Shown here one piece after another: positions 47,431 to 59,041 of a stretch of 64,000 nucleotides of DNA (the first letter of the stretch is position 1; each line of letters opens with the position of its first letter). The stretch covers positions 1,116,001 to 1,180,000 of the forward strand of contig NC_044030.1 in the NCBI RefSeq assembly GCF_900496995.4, in the 5' to 3' direction. The translations under genes were made by a program, and so were the position numbers. The notes below the pieces were generated by a model. That model was given only the letters and a program-made list of their open reading frames with translations. It was not told the DNA's origin and made no database searches. The DNA is from Aquila chrysaetos chrysaetos (taxonomy: Eukaryota; Chordata; Aves; Accipitriformes; Accipitridae).

Positions 47431-50400
47431 CCAGTTCTACGGTAGTTACTTCTTGTGGGTGTTACCGCCGTGAAGGAACCAGCCTTGCGGGAGATCCTAC
47501 CAGGGCGACCGACGTTACTTTTAGGGGTTCACCGGGTCCGCTACACCTCTTGCCAAAATGGGAAGGTATTCTTCCTCTGGGGGAAACCACTGCTATGAGA
47601 ACGGGTTAAAAGCATCATCAGCGCGGGGAAAAAGGGAAGCAGAGGTGTAGTGCTAACTGTGCAAAAATGTGTGTAAAAACATTGTTAGTATTCGGCATAG
47701 AGGCGTGCGGGTCTCGATCCTACCCAAGCTTAAAAGTGTGCATAACGTTATCGGATTCCTTAGGGAAGAACCACCCCGGCAGCCAAAACGCTCCCTCTAA
47801 GACAAGGTCAAAACACTCTCCTAAAAGCCAGGAGGACGCGGATTTCAGGGAGAGGACTGAATCTGCATCCCCCTGTCCTGGTGAACACGGTCATCCCTGC
47901 AGGACTGTTTCAAAAAGCATCCTTGGTAGCCCCAACATCTCACTGCGCAAAACAACTCTGCAAGCGGCTTTTCAAATTCCTTCTTTTCCATGGCTGATTT
48001 CAGCCCCAGCAATTTCATCAGACCATTCATTTGATACTGTTTTTCCCCAAAGGATAGTAAAGTCGCGACTCCTGTACTTCTGCCGTCTGAAGGACTGCCT
48101 TTCAGGGGGCTGTGCGTCAGCTGAAGCGCAGAGACTGGTAGGAGGAATGATCACAATCGCCAGAAACAGAGTGAAGTAGCTAGAGATGCAGCTTGAATGA
48201 ACGTCTCCTCCTGAGCGAGGGAAGCCTTTTTGCCAATCATTTGTAGACAAAGTCTGTGCAAGTTTTCTGCAGCTATGGAACATCGTAATGGTGTATTTGC
48301 ATGCTAAATTTAGAGACATGAAGCTAACGCTGGAAACCTGATGTCTAAATATTTCTATCGGGTTGCGTAAGAACCTCCCCACACGTGTGTGCTCACACGC
48401 GTGCTTAATCTTTAACTTCCTTGGATGCTGGTTTCAATGAGACGGGTGATATTTTGGAAGTTTGCAAGCCAAATGGGAGGGTTAGCCGCCAGAGTCTTAC
48501 CCCATGCAGAGAAAACGGTGAGTAAAAATAAACAGGGCCTTACAGGCTGTCAATAACAATGAGGGCAAGTAGTCAGAACCTGGATTGCACACTTGATTTA
48601 CCCTTACTCAGGAAAAAAAAAAAAAAAGGTATTTCTTGAAAGAAGGGTTGAATATTTCAGGGAGGTTGTTTGCTCTGCATGGGACTTCCTTAGAGATGAG
48701 GCTGCGTCTCGCTGGTAATGCTCTCTCTACGTCAAGTGTTGAACTTTGAGCAATGCTGACTTGGAAAGCGTGCATACGGGCGCACTGCCCATTCGTTCCT
48801 AAAGCCCATCGCAAGCCGTGCTAGTCCCCCAAAACAAGCAGAGGGACAGTCACGCTTATTTCCACGCAGACAGCCACGGAAGAGGAACAGAAAAGGGAGG
48901 TTTGGTGACTGTGCCAGTGACAACGTAATGGCAGGTTGCAGGGCCCGCGAGGTGCCTCGTCAAGGCAGGTCCTGCGGTGCCGACCTGGCGTGACTCCGGT
49001 CCAGATGTCGCGTCACTCCCCAAAATGGGCCCGAGCGGCTCCATCTCGCACCGCTGAGCAAAGCAAGGCCCTAATACCTTGGAAAATCTGAGCGGAGAGT
49101 TCACCTTCCTAAGCCCTTTCTGCCCGAGGGAAGGCACAGGACTGCTGATAAAAGTAAAGAACTGTTTTCTCCTCTTTTCTCCCCAGCAAAAGGAGAGTCA
49201 TAGTCCGGAGCTGGGCAAAAATGGTGGAGAAGGACCCCGGAGGAAATGTTTTCTTGGAAATGCCACCAAACTCATCAACTTCCAGTGACACAGCCACGTG
49301 CAGAGCTGAAAGCTATTTGTGGCAGTTGACGAGGGTTCAGTGAATAACCCGTCGAAAACCCAGCCACGCTGCCACAGTTGCGCACTCGTTTCCCTTCATG
49401 TTCCCTTTGCACCGCAGGGGAGACGATGCTCGGGATGCCGGTTGGAAACGGGGCTTGCCGGGACGGACAGGCTGCGTATCCGTAGGAATTATTTACGGGT
49501 GGTGCACAGTGATCAGCACTGGTTCACGAGCTTAGGAGAAGATGCCACTCCTCTTGCTATGCTGAGTCATTTCATCTTTGGAAGAAAAGGTTGTGCTTCC
49601 CAGGATTTGCAGTGTGACCTGGCTGGCTGTGATTGGCAGTAGATGGGGATCAAGCGCCTGAGAACTCTTGCCCAGTGAAGTGAAGCATTTAGAAAGCCAG
49701 CCAGGCTCTGCGCTTTGCCCCCCCCCCCCCGGTTCCTCTGATAAGCAGTTGGCAGGAAAACTTAACGCTATTTGGACATCCCAGTGGTACGGCAGGAGTC
49801 AACACTTGTGTGTCTCAGGGAGAACATTCCTTTTAGCTGGGATTGTAGTATTGCTGCCAGTTTACATGCAGGCGGCGTGGACACAGCCGTGTTCCCAGGC
49901 TCGCTCTCTTCCTATAATTCCAACCAGACTTTTGAAAAATTATTTTCCCAGAAACCTAGGGTGACGATTGTCCAGACTCGGGAAATAACCGGGACGTTCC
50001 TGTGTCTCCAGCAGGGTTTGGCAGGCCTTCTGCCACCCCCTCGTGCGGTCGGGGCGCTGTCGGGCCAGCCTGGCAGGGCTGACCAAGGGAAAAGCACGCG
50101 GGGACCTCGGGGATGCCGCGGGGCTCTCACAGCATTCGTTGCCCATCTTGCCTCTCGCGTCGCTCTTCATACGTGTCGGTAGCGGGTGTTAGCGGTTACC
50201 CGGTCAGGACGGCTGCTCTGAGTCCTCTCGGCAGAGGGGAAGGTGGCTACGGGCTGGTGCGAGCGCTGGAGAACGGGATGCTGTGGGATGCGGCTGCAGC
50301 GGAGGGTGGGCGGCAGAGCCCTGTTGCCTGGAAGAACCTGCGCTCCCGGGGAGCCTGCAGCCGCCTCTTCCCCGGGGCAGGGCCCTGCTCGGGCACCGTC

Positions 50401-50687
50401 AGCCTCCGCCTCTTTGCACGAGAAGCAGGCAAAGGAAACCGCTCGGTCCGCATATTGCAGTGCCCCCTCCTGCCCCCAGCTTCCACGGAAAAGTCAAATC
50501 AAAACCAAAGCGTGAACTCTTTGGGGTTTTGTCTTTTTAATATACACCTATCTCGTTATCTTAGTTCTCTGTAACTGCCATTCACAAGATGACCTCGGTC
50601 CCGCAGCCCCCGTGCTCTGCCTGTGCCCCCTGGACCTGCGGCAGAACGTCACCCCCCGCCTTCTTCCCCAAAACGGCTGGACGGGGG
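47431..50687. other. Outer part of right arm, no gene recognised
   Basis: Mirror of 23,073-26,300, with the A-rich tract at 48,611-48,627 and a C12 run near 49,719. Homopolymer lengths differ from the left arm, as expected for two real copies. Confidence 0.5.
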
Positions 50688-52028
50688 AAACGAAGCGGGG
50701 GGTGCCGCATCTAGCTTTCTAGCTTACAAAGTACTTGGGAGCCATTGCAAATGGGAGCCATTGGGTCTGTGTAAAGACTCATAACGTGACCGAATCTCCT
50801 AAGGAGTAGTAGCTAAATATCCAATTGCACGCACGTACAAAACTGCATGCATATCTTACATCAGGTCTGCATCGTGTATTGCTCATGTTATGTGTGTAAA
50901 TTTATAATACAATTCAGACGCGTTCTCTCTATGTAGAAACATACACATTTTTTATGCAGCTTAGGCAATCTGGAAGCAGAAGCACAGGTGAACAGAAATA
51001 GAACAGGAACGATAAAGTGCCAAATGTCTCCCAGGAATTAGGTAGGTGGCAGGGTTGTGGTTAAGGAGGAAATTAAGACAGTAACTTCTACAGTAGCATT
51101 TACAGTCTATTTATCTTGCATGTCAGTTGGTCTGTTTACTGTAATTCAGATTAAATCATTTACAGCCGGCTGTAAGCTCTCATCCTGTCTTTGGTTGCTC
51201 TCCTGCCTGGCACTTGTTTGGCACTTTCTTGCACGCAGGACTGTGGAGTTCGGCGGGGCTCTGCAGAAGTCCCAGTGCCAGGGCTGGCAGCTCAGGCTGT
51301 CAACGTTTTCCTTAAGAGCCTGTAAGACCTCTACCACCCTGGGCCGGTAACCTTACCAGGTCTTCCAAATGCTGTAGTGAAGCAAATGATTCACTTGCAA
51401 ATACTACAGAATAGAAAAATTTCTGGAAAAATTTATCAGCGGTCTTTTCATGAGACAACCATCAGGAAATTCACCTAGGCAAAATACTTGATCTGGTTAA
51501 CATCGCGCTTACTTAAAGGGTTTAAGGGAATGTCATCTGGGATAATTTGCCTTTCTTTGCTTTGTGTGGTTATGTGCAAGTTTGACTTCCAGAACCCCCG
51601 TTCATTACCAATGGGATTACTGGTGAACACAGATTACTGATCTGCATAATAATTCAAGCACTGCCTATTTATGCAATGGGCCAGAGGTTCAGTTAGTGTC
51701 AACTGGCGTAGCTACAGCACTGTCAGATTTCTGGCTAGTGGAAAGCCTGTTTCTGACTGATACAAGTTTGCCCTATTTGGAGCACCCGGTGCTGGGAGCA
51801 GGTTGTCGTAACAAATTTGGTATTTCTTTTTGTTTGCCGGTGGCTGCGAGGCAGATGTAAACATCTTGACCGGTATAAAGAGAGTGTGCTATTAATTATC
51901 TACTGTTACTTTTAAACACTTCAGTCGTGTTCAGTGAAGTAGAGGCCTTCTAAGAAAATATGAGCTTTACAATCAAGATCTCTCTGGGTATGTAAAATCG
52001 TCATTGATTTTTATCTCGTGTCCTGCAG
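50688..52028 (+). other. Flank between palindrome and RHOBTB3 fragment
   Basis: Composition drops sharply to AT-rich at the palindrome edge. The last bases form an intron end (TCCTGCAG, ending 52,028). No upstream RHOBTB3 exon is visible, although the protein needs several exons before the one at 52,029. The frame 51,057-51,350 has no recognisable domain. Confidence 0.55.
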
Positions 52029-54538
52029 GTGCAACTGTACCAGCCCACAGAGCAGTTCTGGTAGCTCGCTGTGAGGTAATGGCAGCTATGTTTAATGGTA
52101 ATTATCTAGAAGCAAATAGTGTTCTGGTTCCAGTGTATGGGGTTTCCAAAGACACTTTCCTCTCCTTTCTAGAGTACCTTTACACCGACTCCTGCTGCCC
52201 AGGTAAGAAAATTTTAAAATACACGTATATCTGTTACTCATTTTTCTGCAGTGGGGCATTGATAGAGAGTGAAGTAGCAGCATTTATTTCATTGAAACAT
52301 GCCAGTCTTGTACTGTAGAACGTCTCAAGAAAGAGAACTTGTTCATATTGTGCAATAAAGAAAGAAATCACTCTTATTCAAGTAAAATCAACTGCAGGCA
52401 GAACAAATATCACTAATAAAGCTGTATTTGTTTTGTGCTGACACAGCAAGTCTCAAAAGACTGTGGCATTGCATTTCTGGTCCATTACAATGTTTGGAAT
52501 TTTTGCTCTACATCACAGTAATACTGCTTTCTAATCTTAATTCTGGGTTTTATTTCAAAATTGTCATTTTGTTGAGCATATATTTTGCTAAGTTTAAGAT
52601 AAACAAGGTTAAATTGCAGGAATATCTTATTTATACACATGCATACCTTATTTGTATGTAAAACCAGAATAAAAGTGTGTCAACTGGCATATTTGGCAAG
52701 ACAAATTGAGCTAGAGTATTCATTGTGTCTTAACCTTCGTCTTTTTTAATGGGAAGAAAATCTACACGTTAAATAAGAAATAGGATTTAAATACGGATAA
52801 CTTTCCTTTGATATACTGAAAGAATGATGTTGTGATATGTATTTTTGCTTCTCTTTTCTTTTCAAATAATTCTACCTTATTCTTAGGTTTTCCGTATGTT
52901 TCTCTTTTCAGTCCGCCTAACTTTTCCTTGCCCATCAGTTTATATATGCAAACACCATACCATATTTCTTTCAAAAATAGAGTTGCTCCATCTTCTTTTT
53001 GGCCTTTTTGCTGTGTTTTCTTGTACATGTATCGCAGATGTTCTTTTCTGAAAGGAAAGCTAAATCCTCTTATTAGTCATCACTTACTTTAAATAGACCA
53101 GCAGCACTTGACTCAGCGTCTTCAAGATGCAGGATTTTGATAACAATTTATTACACTTACCTCCTAAAAAGTACTAACTTCTCTTTTCCTGTTAATTAAG
53201 TAGTTTATCGGCAAAAAGAGGGCAATATAGCAAACTTATAATGATAATAATGCAAAGGCAATAAGGTGATCAGCAGCGGTTTGATTTTGTGTTCACTGTT
53301 TAAAAGGTGACTGGGTGAAAAGTGGCTTTGATCATCTTGTCAAAAAGGCAAAACACATGTAACTTATGTTTTCTTGTTTTTCAGCCAGTATTCTCCAGGC
53401 TATGTCTCTCTTGATCTGTGCGGAGATGTACCAAGTAATGAGACTGCAGCATATTTGTGAGCTTTACATTATCACGCAGCTTCAGAGCATGCCGAGCCGG
53501 GAGCTGGCATCCACAAGTCTCAGTATTGTTAGCTTGCTCAAAAAAGCTAAGGTACGTGTTGTGTACAGGAACTAAGAATATCCATGTCGACTCGGCTTAG
53601 TGGGGCTTGTTTAACTGATAAGATTTTTACTGTCTTAATGATCTCCCTTCCCAAGGACAAACACCGATACACAATCTGTTGATGAGGGCTATCTAGTGGC
53701 ACAAGGCTGGCTAATACACGGCCTTCAGCCTTTTATTGCAGAATGCGCTGCCGTACGATGATCTGTGCGATTTCCTTCATGACGGACACGTTGCGGCAGT
53801 TCAGCTTAATTGCAGCTTCTGGCAGCAAAGATGTGTTTCAGGCAAGTGAAGAAGCACTACTTGCCCTTTCAGTCAAAAAGAAACTTGTATGATACGCAAG
53901 TGGCAAAGGAGATCTAACCTGATAGAATATTGAGTGAAATACGTAAGAAGCAGGAAAAGAAAAGACTAGCAGCTGACAAGAGAGAGAAAGAGAGACAGTA
54001 AAGCGAGGTTTGGAAAACAGAAGAGGAAAATAAAACCTGAATTGTTTGTGAGTTTCAGGCAGGATATTGTCTTGAACAGACAGGATTTTGTGGAGAGAGA
54101 GGAGACAACAAAACCAGCGTGCCATGCTCCTTACCTTCCTTTTTCTCCAATTCTGCTTCTGTGCAGAAGACACAAATTTCCGAGATTCATGACCAAAGGA
54201 GGCCCAGGGGTTAGGTCACACCCCCGGGGGAGGGAGTTTTATCGTTCGTTCTCCGCTCTCCGTCTGTTTACATATTTCCATCAATGACTTTTCCTTCGTT
54301 ACCTCCTACAGTCAAAACTTTGTGTAGTAGACTGCTAAGTATGTTGAGAGGGGAAATCTGAAATATTTTGACAAGCAAGGCGCAGCTGTCTTTTAGACAC
54401 GGTAGCATTAAGTGTTGTTTGTGTTTCCTTTCTTCTCGCAGTTTCACAATTCTGATTGCCTTTCGACTTGGCTGCTTCATTTTATTGCCACTAACTACCT
54501 CATCTTCAGCCAAAAGCCTGAATTTCAAGATCTTTCAG
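52029..54538 (+). pseudogene. RHOBTB3: RHOBTB3 internal exons, partial inverted copy
   Basis: Exons 52,029-52,202, 53,385-53,551 and 54,442-54,538 are joined by AG/GT sites in consistent phases (1, 0, 1). They encode the second BTB domain and the following region of RHOBTB3, an atypical Rho-family ATPase and BTB protein linked to Golgi trafficking and CUL3 ubiquitin ligase function. Key blocks are VPAHRAVLVARCEVMAAMFN, SFLEYLYTDSCCP, ICAEMYQV, LQSMPSRELAS and LSTWLLHFIATNYLIFSQKP. All are open and very close to the mammalian protein as I recall it, so the piece is either young or under selection. It cannot make a full protein here: no upstream exons precede it within the 1.3 kb to the palindrome, and the terminal exon lies further right on the opposite strand. 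If the last donor is not used, translation would run on 34 codons to a stop at 54,637-54,639. A displaced part of the functional gene or an assembly mis-join remain alternatives. Confidence 0.85.
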
Positions 54539-56301
54539 GTAACCTATCAGTTACTTCTGCAACAAGAAATGTTTCTCAGCTCTGCTTAAATCGGAGGCGA
54601 GGTACTGGGCAGTACTACTTCTGCATGAGAAGACGATGAGGACTTCTTTAGGCCACACACTCTAGTCCGGTCCAGAGTCTGTTTGAGCTGGGTGCTGCAC
54701 CACCCTGCCGTGGGACCAGCATGTGACGCATGACGAGCAGCATAGTCTGCAACTGCATCCCCTTGTCTTTTGGTTCCTGTACTGGTGGCCGGGTTCCCAC
54801 CCATAACTCAAGCAACTGGGACAGTTTGGTCATCTTACGTCAGCCCCTCCACCTTATGTATATAATTTTTGTTTAGCTTGTACCTTTGAATTGAGGTAGT
54901 GAGTCACGACCAATACCTGCTCTTTAAGGGCTGGGGTTTTCTTTGAAGAAAATAGGAACCTTGCAGTTCTCTCCAGCAGATCTCAAGCAATCGAATAACT
55001 AATGCCCATTCCAGTAAATAAACCCAGGCTCTTCCAGGGAACTGATATTTATTTTCCCAAACAGTACATCTGTTTCCCGACATGTAGCTGTAGACAGTTT
55101 TCCTCATTGCCTACGGGAGTTTTCACCGCCCTGATGAAGGTGATCCTGATGGGTGCATCTCTTTGACCCGTAGTTCATATTCAGACCGTCGGTATGGGGC
55201 CAGGGTATTCCAGAAGGGGATGTGTCATATCAGCGAGCCAAAGCTCTGCTCGGTCCAAAGTGCGTTAAAGGTCTTCTTTGGCATTTGCGAGGCTCGTACG
55301 TGTATTTGTGATGACGGACAACTTTGTAATCATTATGAGCAAAGGAAGGAGAGCTCGGTCCTCCCTGCTTTCTTTGTGCCTGGAATTTGTCTTCCAGTGG
55401 CCCATCTGCGACTCTTCTGAAATGTCCATTTGGTATAGCCAGGTCTGGACTAAACGTGGGAGAGCAGGGCACCCGTGCTGGCAGGTGTCACCCACCCGTG
55501 GGTTCGGTCCACAGCGGACTTGCGTTGCTTCCCTTCCTGCTGGTTCAGGTGACAGGGTGTGTTTGAAAGCACTTTGTGGCATCTTCTCGCTACAGGGCTT
55601 CGGTCTCAACCACCCCGAGGTTCTCCTGAAGCTGCAGGAACCAGGTTGTCCCTTCTGTTTGGTGAAGGTGGGAGCTGCCTCCGGCTGCCCCTTGGTGAGG
55701 CAGGAGAGCAGAGAGACCCTTCTGACTTAGGGTCCCCGCAGGGCTCAGTCTAGGCACATCTACTTACCCGTTTTCCAGCTCCCCAGTGGGTTATCGGTTT
55801 GGCAATCTAGCTGATTAAACGTTTCTTTTTCTGCTGTGGAAAGCAACAGTGATAGCGCTTCTGTCTCCACGTTGCAGTTATCCTGATGGATAGCAGGCTG
55901 CCTGTGAGCCTGTCGTGAAACTTAGGCGGTGATGCTGCTGATAAGCATCACTTATCAGCACCTGTCAGCGTGTGCTCTGACAGCACCCGAGTAACTTGGG
56001 GATGAGCTGTACGGTATCACCACGCCAAATGTTTGCTCTGCCATCACCTGGAGTTTCCTCAGTGCTTTCACCATTCGTGGAGCGCCCAGGGCTGCCGCAG
56101 AGCAGTACTCAGGCTGTTGGCTGTCAGATGAGATTTCTGAAGTCTCCGGTGGGTGACTGATGCCAGGGTGGCCGTTTTGGAGCCAAGCACCTGGGGGCTG
56201 GCTTGAAGGAAAAGGGTACCACGCCAGCGGACTGGTATCCTTTGAGATTTGGTGTCCACACGCCCGGCAGCCTGTCCTTTGCTTTTCTCCTTCCTCTGTG
56301 T
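54539..56301. other. Intron-like sequence after the RHOBTB3 fragment
   Basis: It begins with an intact splice donor (GTAACC) and holds no further RHOBTB3 exon on the plus strand. Frames such as 55,278-55,730 match no family I know. It contains a small perfect hairpin at 55,936-55,960 and ends at an antisense CR1 fragment. Confidence 0.55.
55936..55960. repeat. Perfect 10-bp inverted repeat with GATA half sites
   Basis: TGCTGATAAG and CTTATCAGCA flank a 5-base loop. Each arm includes a GATA-type core (TGATAAG). Directly after it, CTGTCAG and CTGACAG form a second, shorter inverted pair. It may be a binding site for a dimeric or paired factor or merely a chance hairpin. Confidence 0.5.
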
Positions 56302-56401
56302 CATAGAAAGATAGAGTGGTTTGAGTTGGAAGGGACCTTAAAGATCATCTTGTTCCAATCCCCCTGCCATGGGCAGGGACACCTTCCACTAGACTAGGTT
56401 C
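56302..56401 (-). mobile_element. CR1 LINE 3' end fragment, antisense
   Basis: About 100 bases beginning GTCATAGAAAGATAGAGTGG and continuing with GTTGGAAGGGACCTTAAAGA and CCATGGGCAGGGACACCTTC are the reverse complement of the avian CR1 3' end. It abuts the sense CR1. Either it is an independent truncated insertion or the inverted 5' piece of one insertion event. Confidence 0.85.
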
Positions 56402-56429
56402 CTCAGGGGTGGAAGGGTATTTTCAAGAA

Positions 56430-59041
56430 ATGGATAGAGTATGAAGAGTTGTCTCTGAAGAATAGCCATGAGCAGGTTGAAGAATTAGAGACCGAGGCAA
56501 CCTTTATGTTTGTGTCCATTACAGGCCGCCCGATCAAAGGGAGCGTATTGATGAAGCCTTCTTACTTCAGCTACAGGAGGCATCGCTCTCGCAGGCTCTT
56601 GTCCCGCTAGGGGACTTTAACCACGTCAACATCTGCTGGAAAAGTAGCATGGTGAGCTGTAGGCAATCAAGGAGACTCCTGGAGAACATTGTCAATAACT
56701 TCTTAAGCCAGGTAACAGGCAGCCCTACCAGAGGGGATGGGATACTAGACCTGATGGTCACCGATGCAAGTCAGCTAATTGGTGACATCAAGATTGGAGG
56801 CAGCCTGGAGGGATCCCCTGCAGGGATCACGCACTCATGGAGTTTGCAGTCCTGAGGGTTATGGGTCAGGCAAAGAGTCAAGTCAAGACCCTGAATTTTA
56901 GAAAAACAAACTTCAGCTGTTCAGGGGGTTAGTCAATAGGGTCCCCTGGGAAACTGCCCTCAGGGTCAAGGGAGCAGAACAGAGCTGACAGATTTTTAAG
57001 GACACTTCCCATAGAGCGTAAGAACTCTCAATCCCCAGGTGTAAGAAATCAATAAAAGAAGGCAAGAGACCAGCATGGAGGAGTCAAGATCTGCTGGTCT
57101 AACTAAAGGGCAAGAAGGAAATGCACAGGAAGTGGCAACAGGGACAAGTATCTTGGGAAGAGTATAGGGATGCTGCCCAATTGTGTAGGGATGGGTTCAG
57201 GAAGGCCAAGGCGCAGCTGGAGCTGGACTTGGTGAGGGTTGCAAAGAATAGTAAGAAGGGCTTCTACAGGAATGTCAGCCAGAAAAGGAAGGTCAAAGAA
57301 AGTGTACCTGCCTTTATGAACGTGATTGGCAAACTGGTAACAATGGACAAGAAGGCTGAGGTACTCAACAAATTTTTTGCCTCAGTCTTCACTGGCAACC
57401 TTGCTTCCTGCACCTCTTGAGTGGATGGCCTGCAAGACAGAGACAGGGGAAGCAAAGTGCCTCCCACTGTAAGAGAAGATCAGGTTCGTGACCACCTGAG
57501 GAACCTGAACATACCTAAGTCTATGGGACCTGATGAGATGCATCCCAGAGTCCTGAGGGAACTGGCTGATGTAGCTGTCAAGCCACTCTCCATGATATTT
57601 GAAAACTCGTGGCAGTCAGGTGAAGTCCCCAGTGACTGGAAAAAGGGAAACATTGCACCCATTTTTACAAAGGGTAGAAAGGAGGACACTGGGAACTACC
57701 GACCAGACAGCCTCACCTCTGTGCCTGGGAAGAACATGGAACGGATCCTCCTAGAAGCTCTACTAAGGCACATGGACGACAGGGAGGTGATTCAATACAG
57801 CCAGTCTGGCTTCACCAAGGACAAGTCTTGCCTGACCAACCTAGTGGCCTTCTACAATGGAGTGACTGCACCAGTGGAAAAGGGAAGAGCCATGGATATC
57901 ATCTATCTGGACTTCTGTAAGACTTTTGACACAGTCTCCCTCAACATTCTTCTTTCTAAATTGGAGGGAAATGGATTTGCTGGATGGACTGTTTGGTGGA
58001 TGAGGAATTGGTCGGATAATTGCATCCAGAGGGTAGTGGTCAATGGCTCAATGTCCAGATGGAGAGTGATGAGTGGTGTCCCTCAGGGGTCCATACTGGG
58101 ACCAGTATTGTTTAATGTCTTCACCAATAACACAGACAGTGGGATCGAGTGTACCCTCAGCAAGTTTGCAGATGACACCAAGCTGAGTGGTGAGGTTGGC
58201 ACACCTGAGGGACAGGACACCATCCAGAGGGATCTGGATAAGCTGGAGAAGTGGGCCCACGTGAACCTCCTGAGGTTGAACAAGGCCAAGTGCAAGGTCC
58301 TGCTCCTGGGTTGGGACAACCCCCTGTATCAATACTGGCTGGGGATGAAGGGATTGAGAGCAGCCTTGCAGGGAAGAAGGACTTGGGGGTACTGGGGGAT
58401 GAAAGGTTGGATGTGAGCTGGCAATGTGCGCTCGCAGCCCAGAAAGCCGACTGTATCCTGGGCTGCATCCAAAGCAGGGTGGCCAGCAGGTGGAGGGAGG
58501 GGATTCTGCCCCTCTGCTCCGCTCTGGTGAGACCCACCCGCAGTACTGCCTCCATCCCTGGGGTCCCCCGCACGGGAGAGACAGGGACCTGCTGGAGCGG
58601 GTCCAGAGGAGGGACATGAAATGGTCAGAGGGATGGAACACCTCTCCTGTGAGAGAGTTGTGGTTGTTCAGCCTGGAGAAAAGAAGGGTCTGGGGAGACC
58701 TTGTTGCAGCCTTTCAGTACTTAAAGGGGGCTTATAAGAAAGATGGGGACAAACTTTTTAGTAGGGCCTGTAACGATATGACAAGGGGTTATGGTTTTAA
58801 ACTAAAAGAGGGTAGGTTCAGACTAGATATAAGGAAAAAAATTGTTACAATGAGGGTGGTGAGACACTGGCACAGGTTGCCCAGAGAGGTTGTGGATGCC
58901 CCATCCCTGGAAACATTCAAGGTCAGGCTGGACGGGGCTCTGAGCAACCTGATCTAGTTGAAGATGTCCCTGCTCATTGCAGGGGGGTTGGATTAGGTGA
59001 CCTGTAAAGGTCCCTTCCAACCCAAACTATTCTATGATTCT
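56430..59041 (+). mobile_element. CR1 LINE, 5'-truncated and mutated, sense strand
   Basis: The element starts within the endonuclease domain: YRPP near 56,520, then GDFNHVNICW near 56,610 and an ILDLMVTD-like block. It continues through a reverse transcriptase at about 57,430-58,420 with [11 protein letters not shown] and the catalytic FADDTK (58,165-58,182). It ends in the CR1 3' UTR with CTATTCTATGATTCTA at about 59,025-59,041, without a poly-A tail as is usual for CR1. The frame is broken by a TGA at 57,418-57,420, by a shift near 58,420, and by further damage in the endonuclease part, so it is not autonomous. The catalytic Asp pair is retained and many blocks are readable, so it is not very old. 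The exact 5' boundary is uncertain by about 30 bases. Confidence 0.93.

Larger units (their letters stand above)
37094..50687 (-). repeat. Right arm of giant palindrome (about 13.6 kb)
   Basis: This is the reverse complement of 23,073-36,517 and carries the second GLRX gene. It is about 149 bp longer, mainly from five extra 21-bp VNTR units (about 106 bp) and an 18-bp insertion near 47,212-47,229 in the outer CpG island. Smaller indels lie near 40,240 and 43,407. The outer end is at the G5 run 50,683-50,687, after which AAACGAAGC begins unrelated sequence. No minisatellite follows here, unlike on the left. Confidence 0.96.

Noticed and set aside
23073-50687. Palindrome as a pure assembly mirror
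   Set aside because: The arms differ by substitutions, several indels and a 3-versus-8-unit VNTR, and the spacer is unique. An assembly mirror would be identical. Long-read confirmation is still the decisive test.
57121-58957. Three apparent genes covering a reverse transcriptase
   Set aside because: They are one CR1 LINE reading frame broken by a stop and a frameshift, not host genes.
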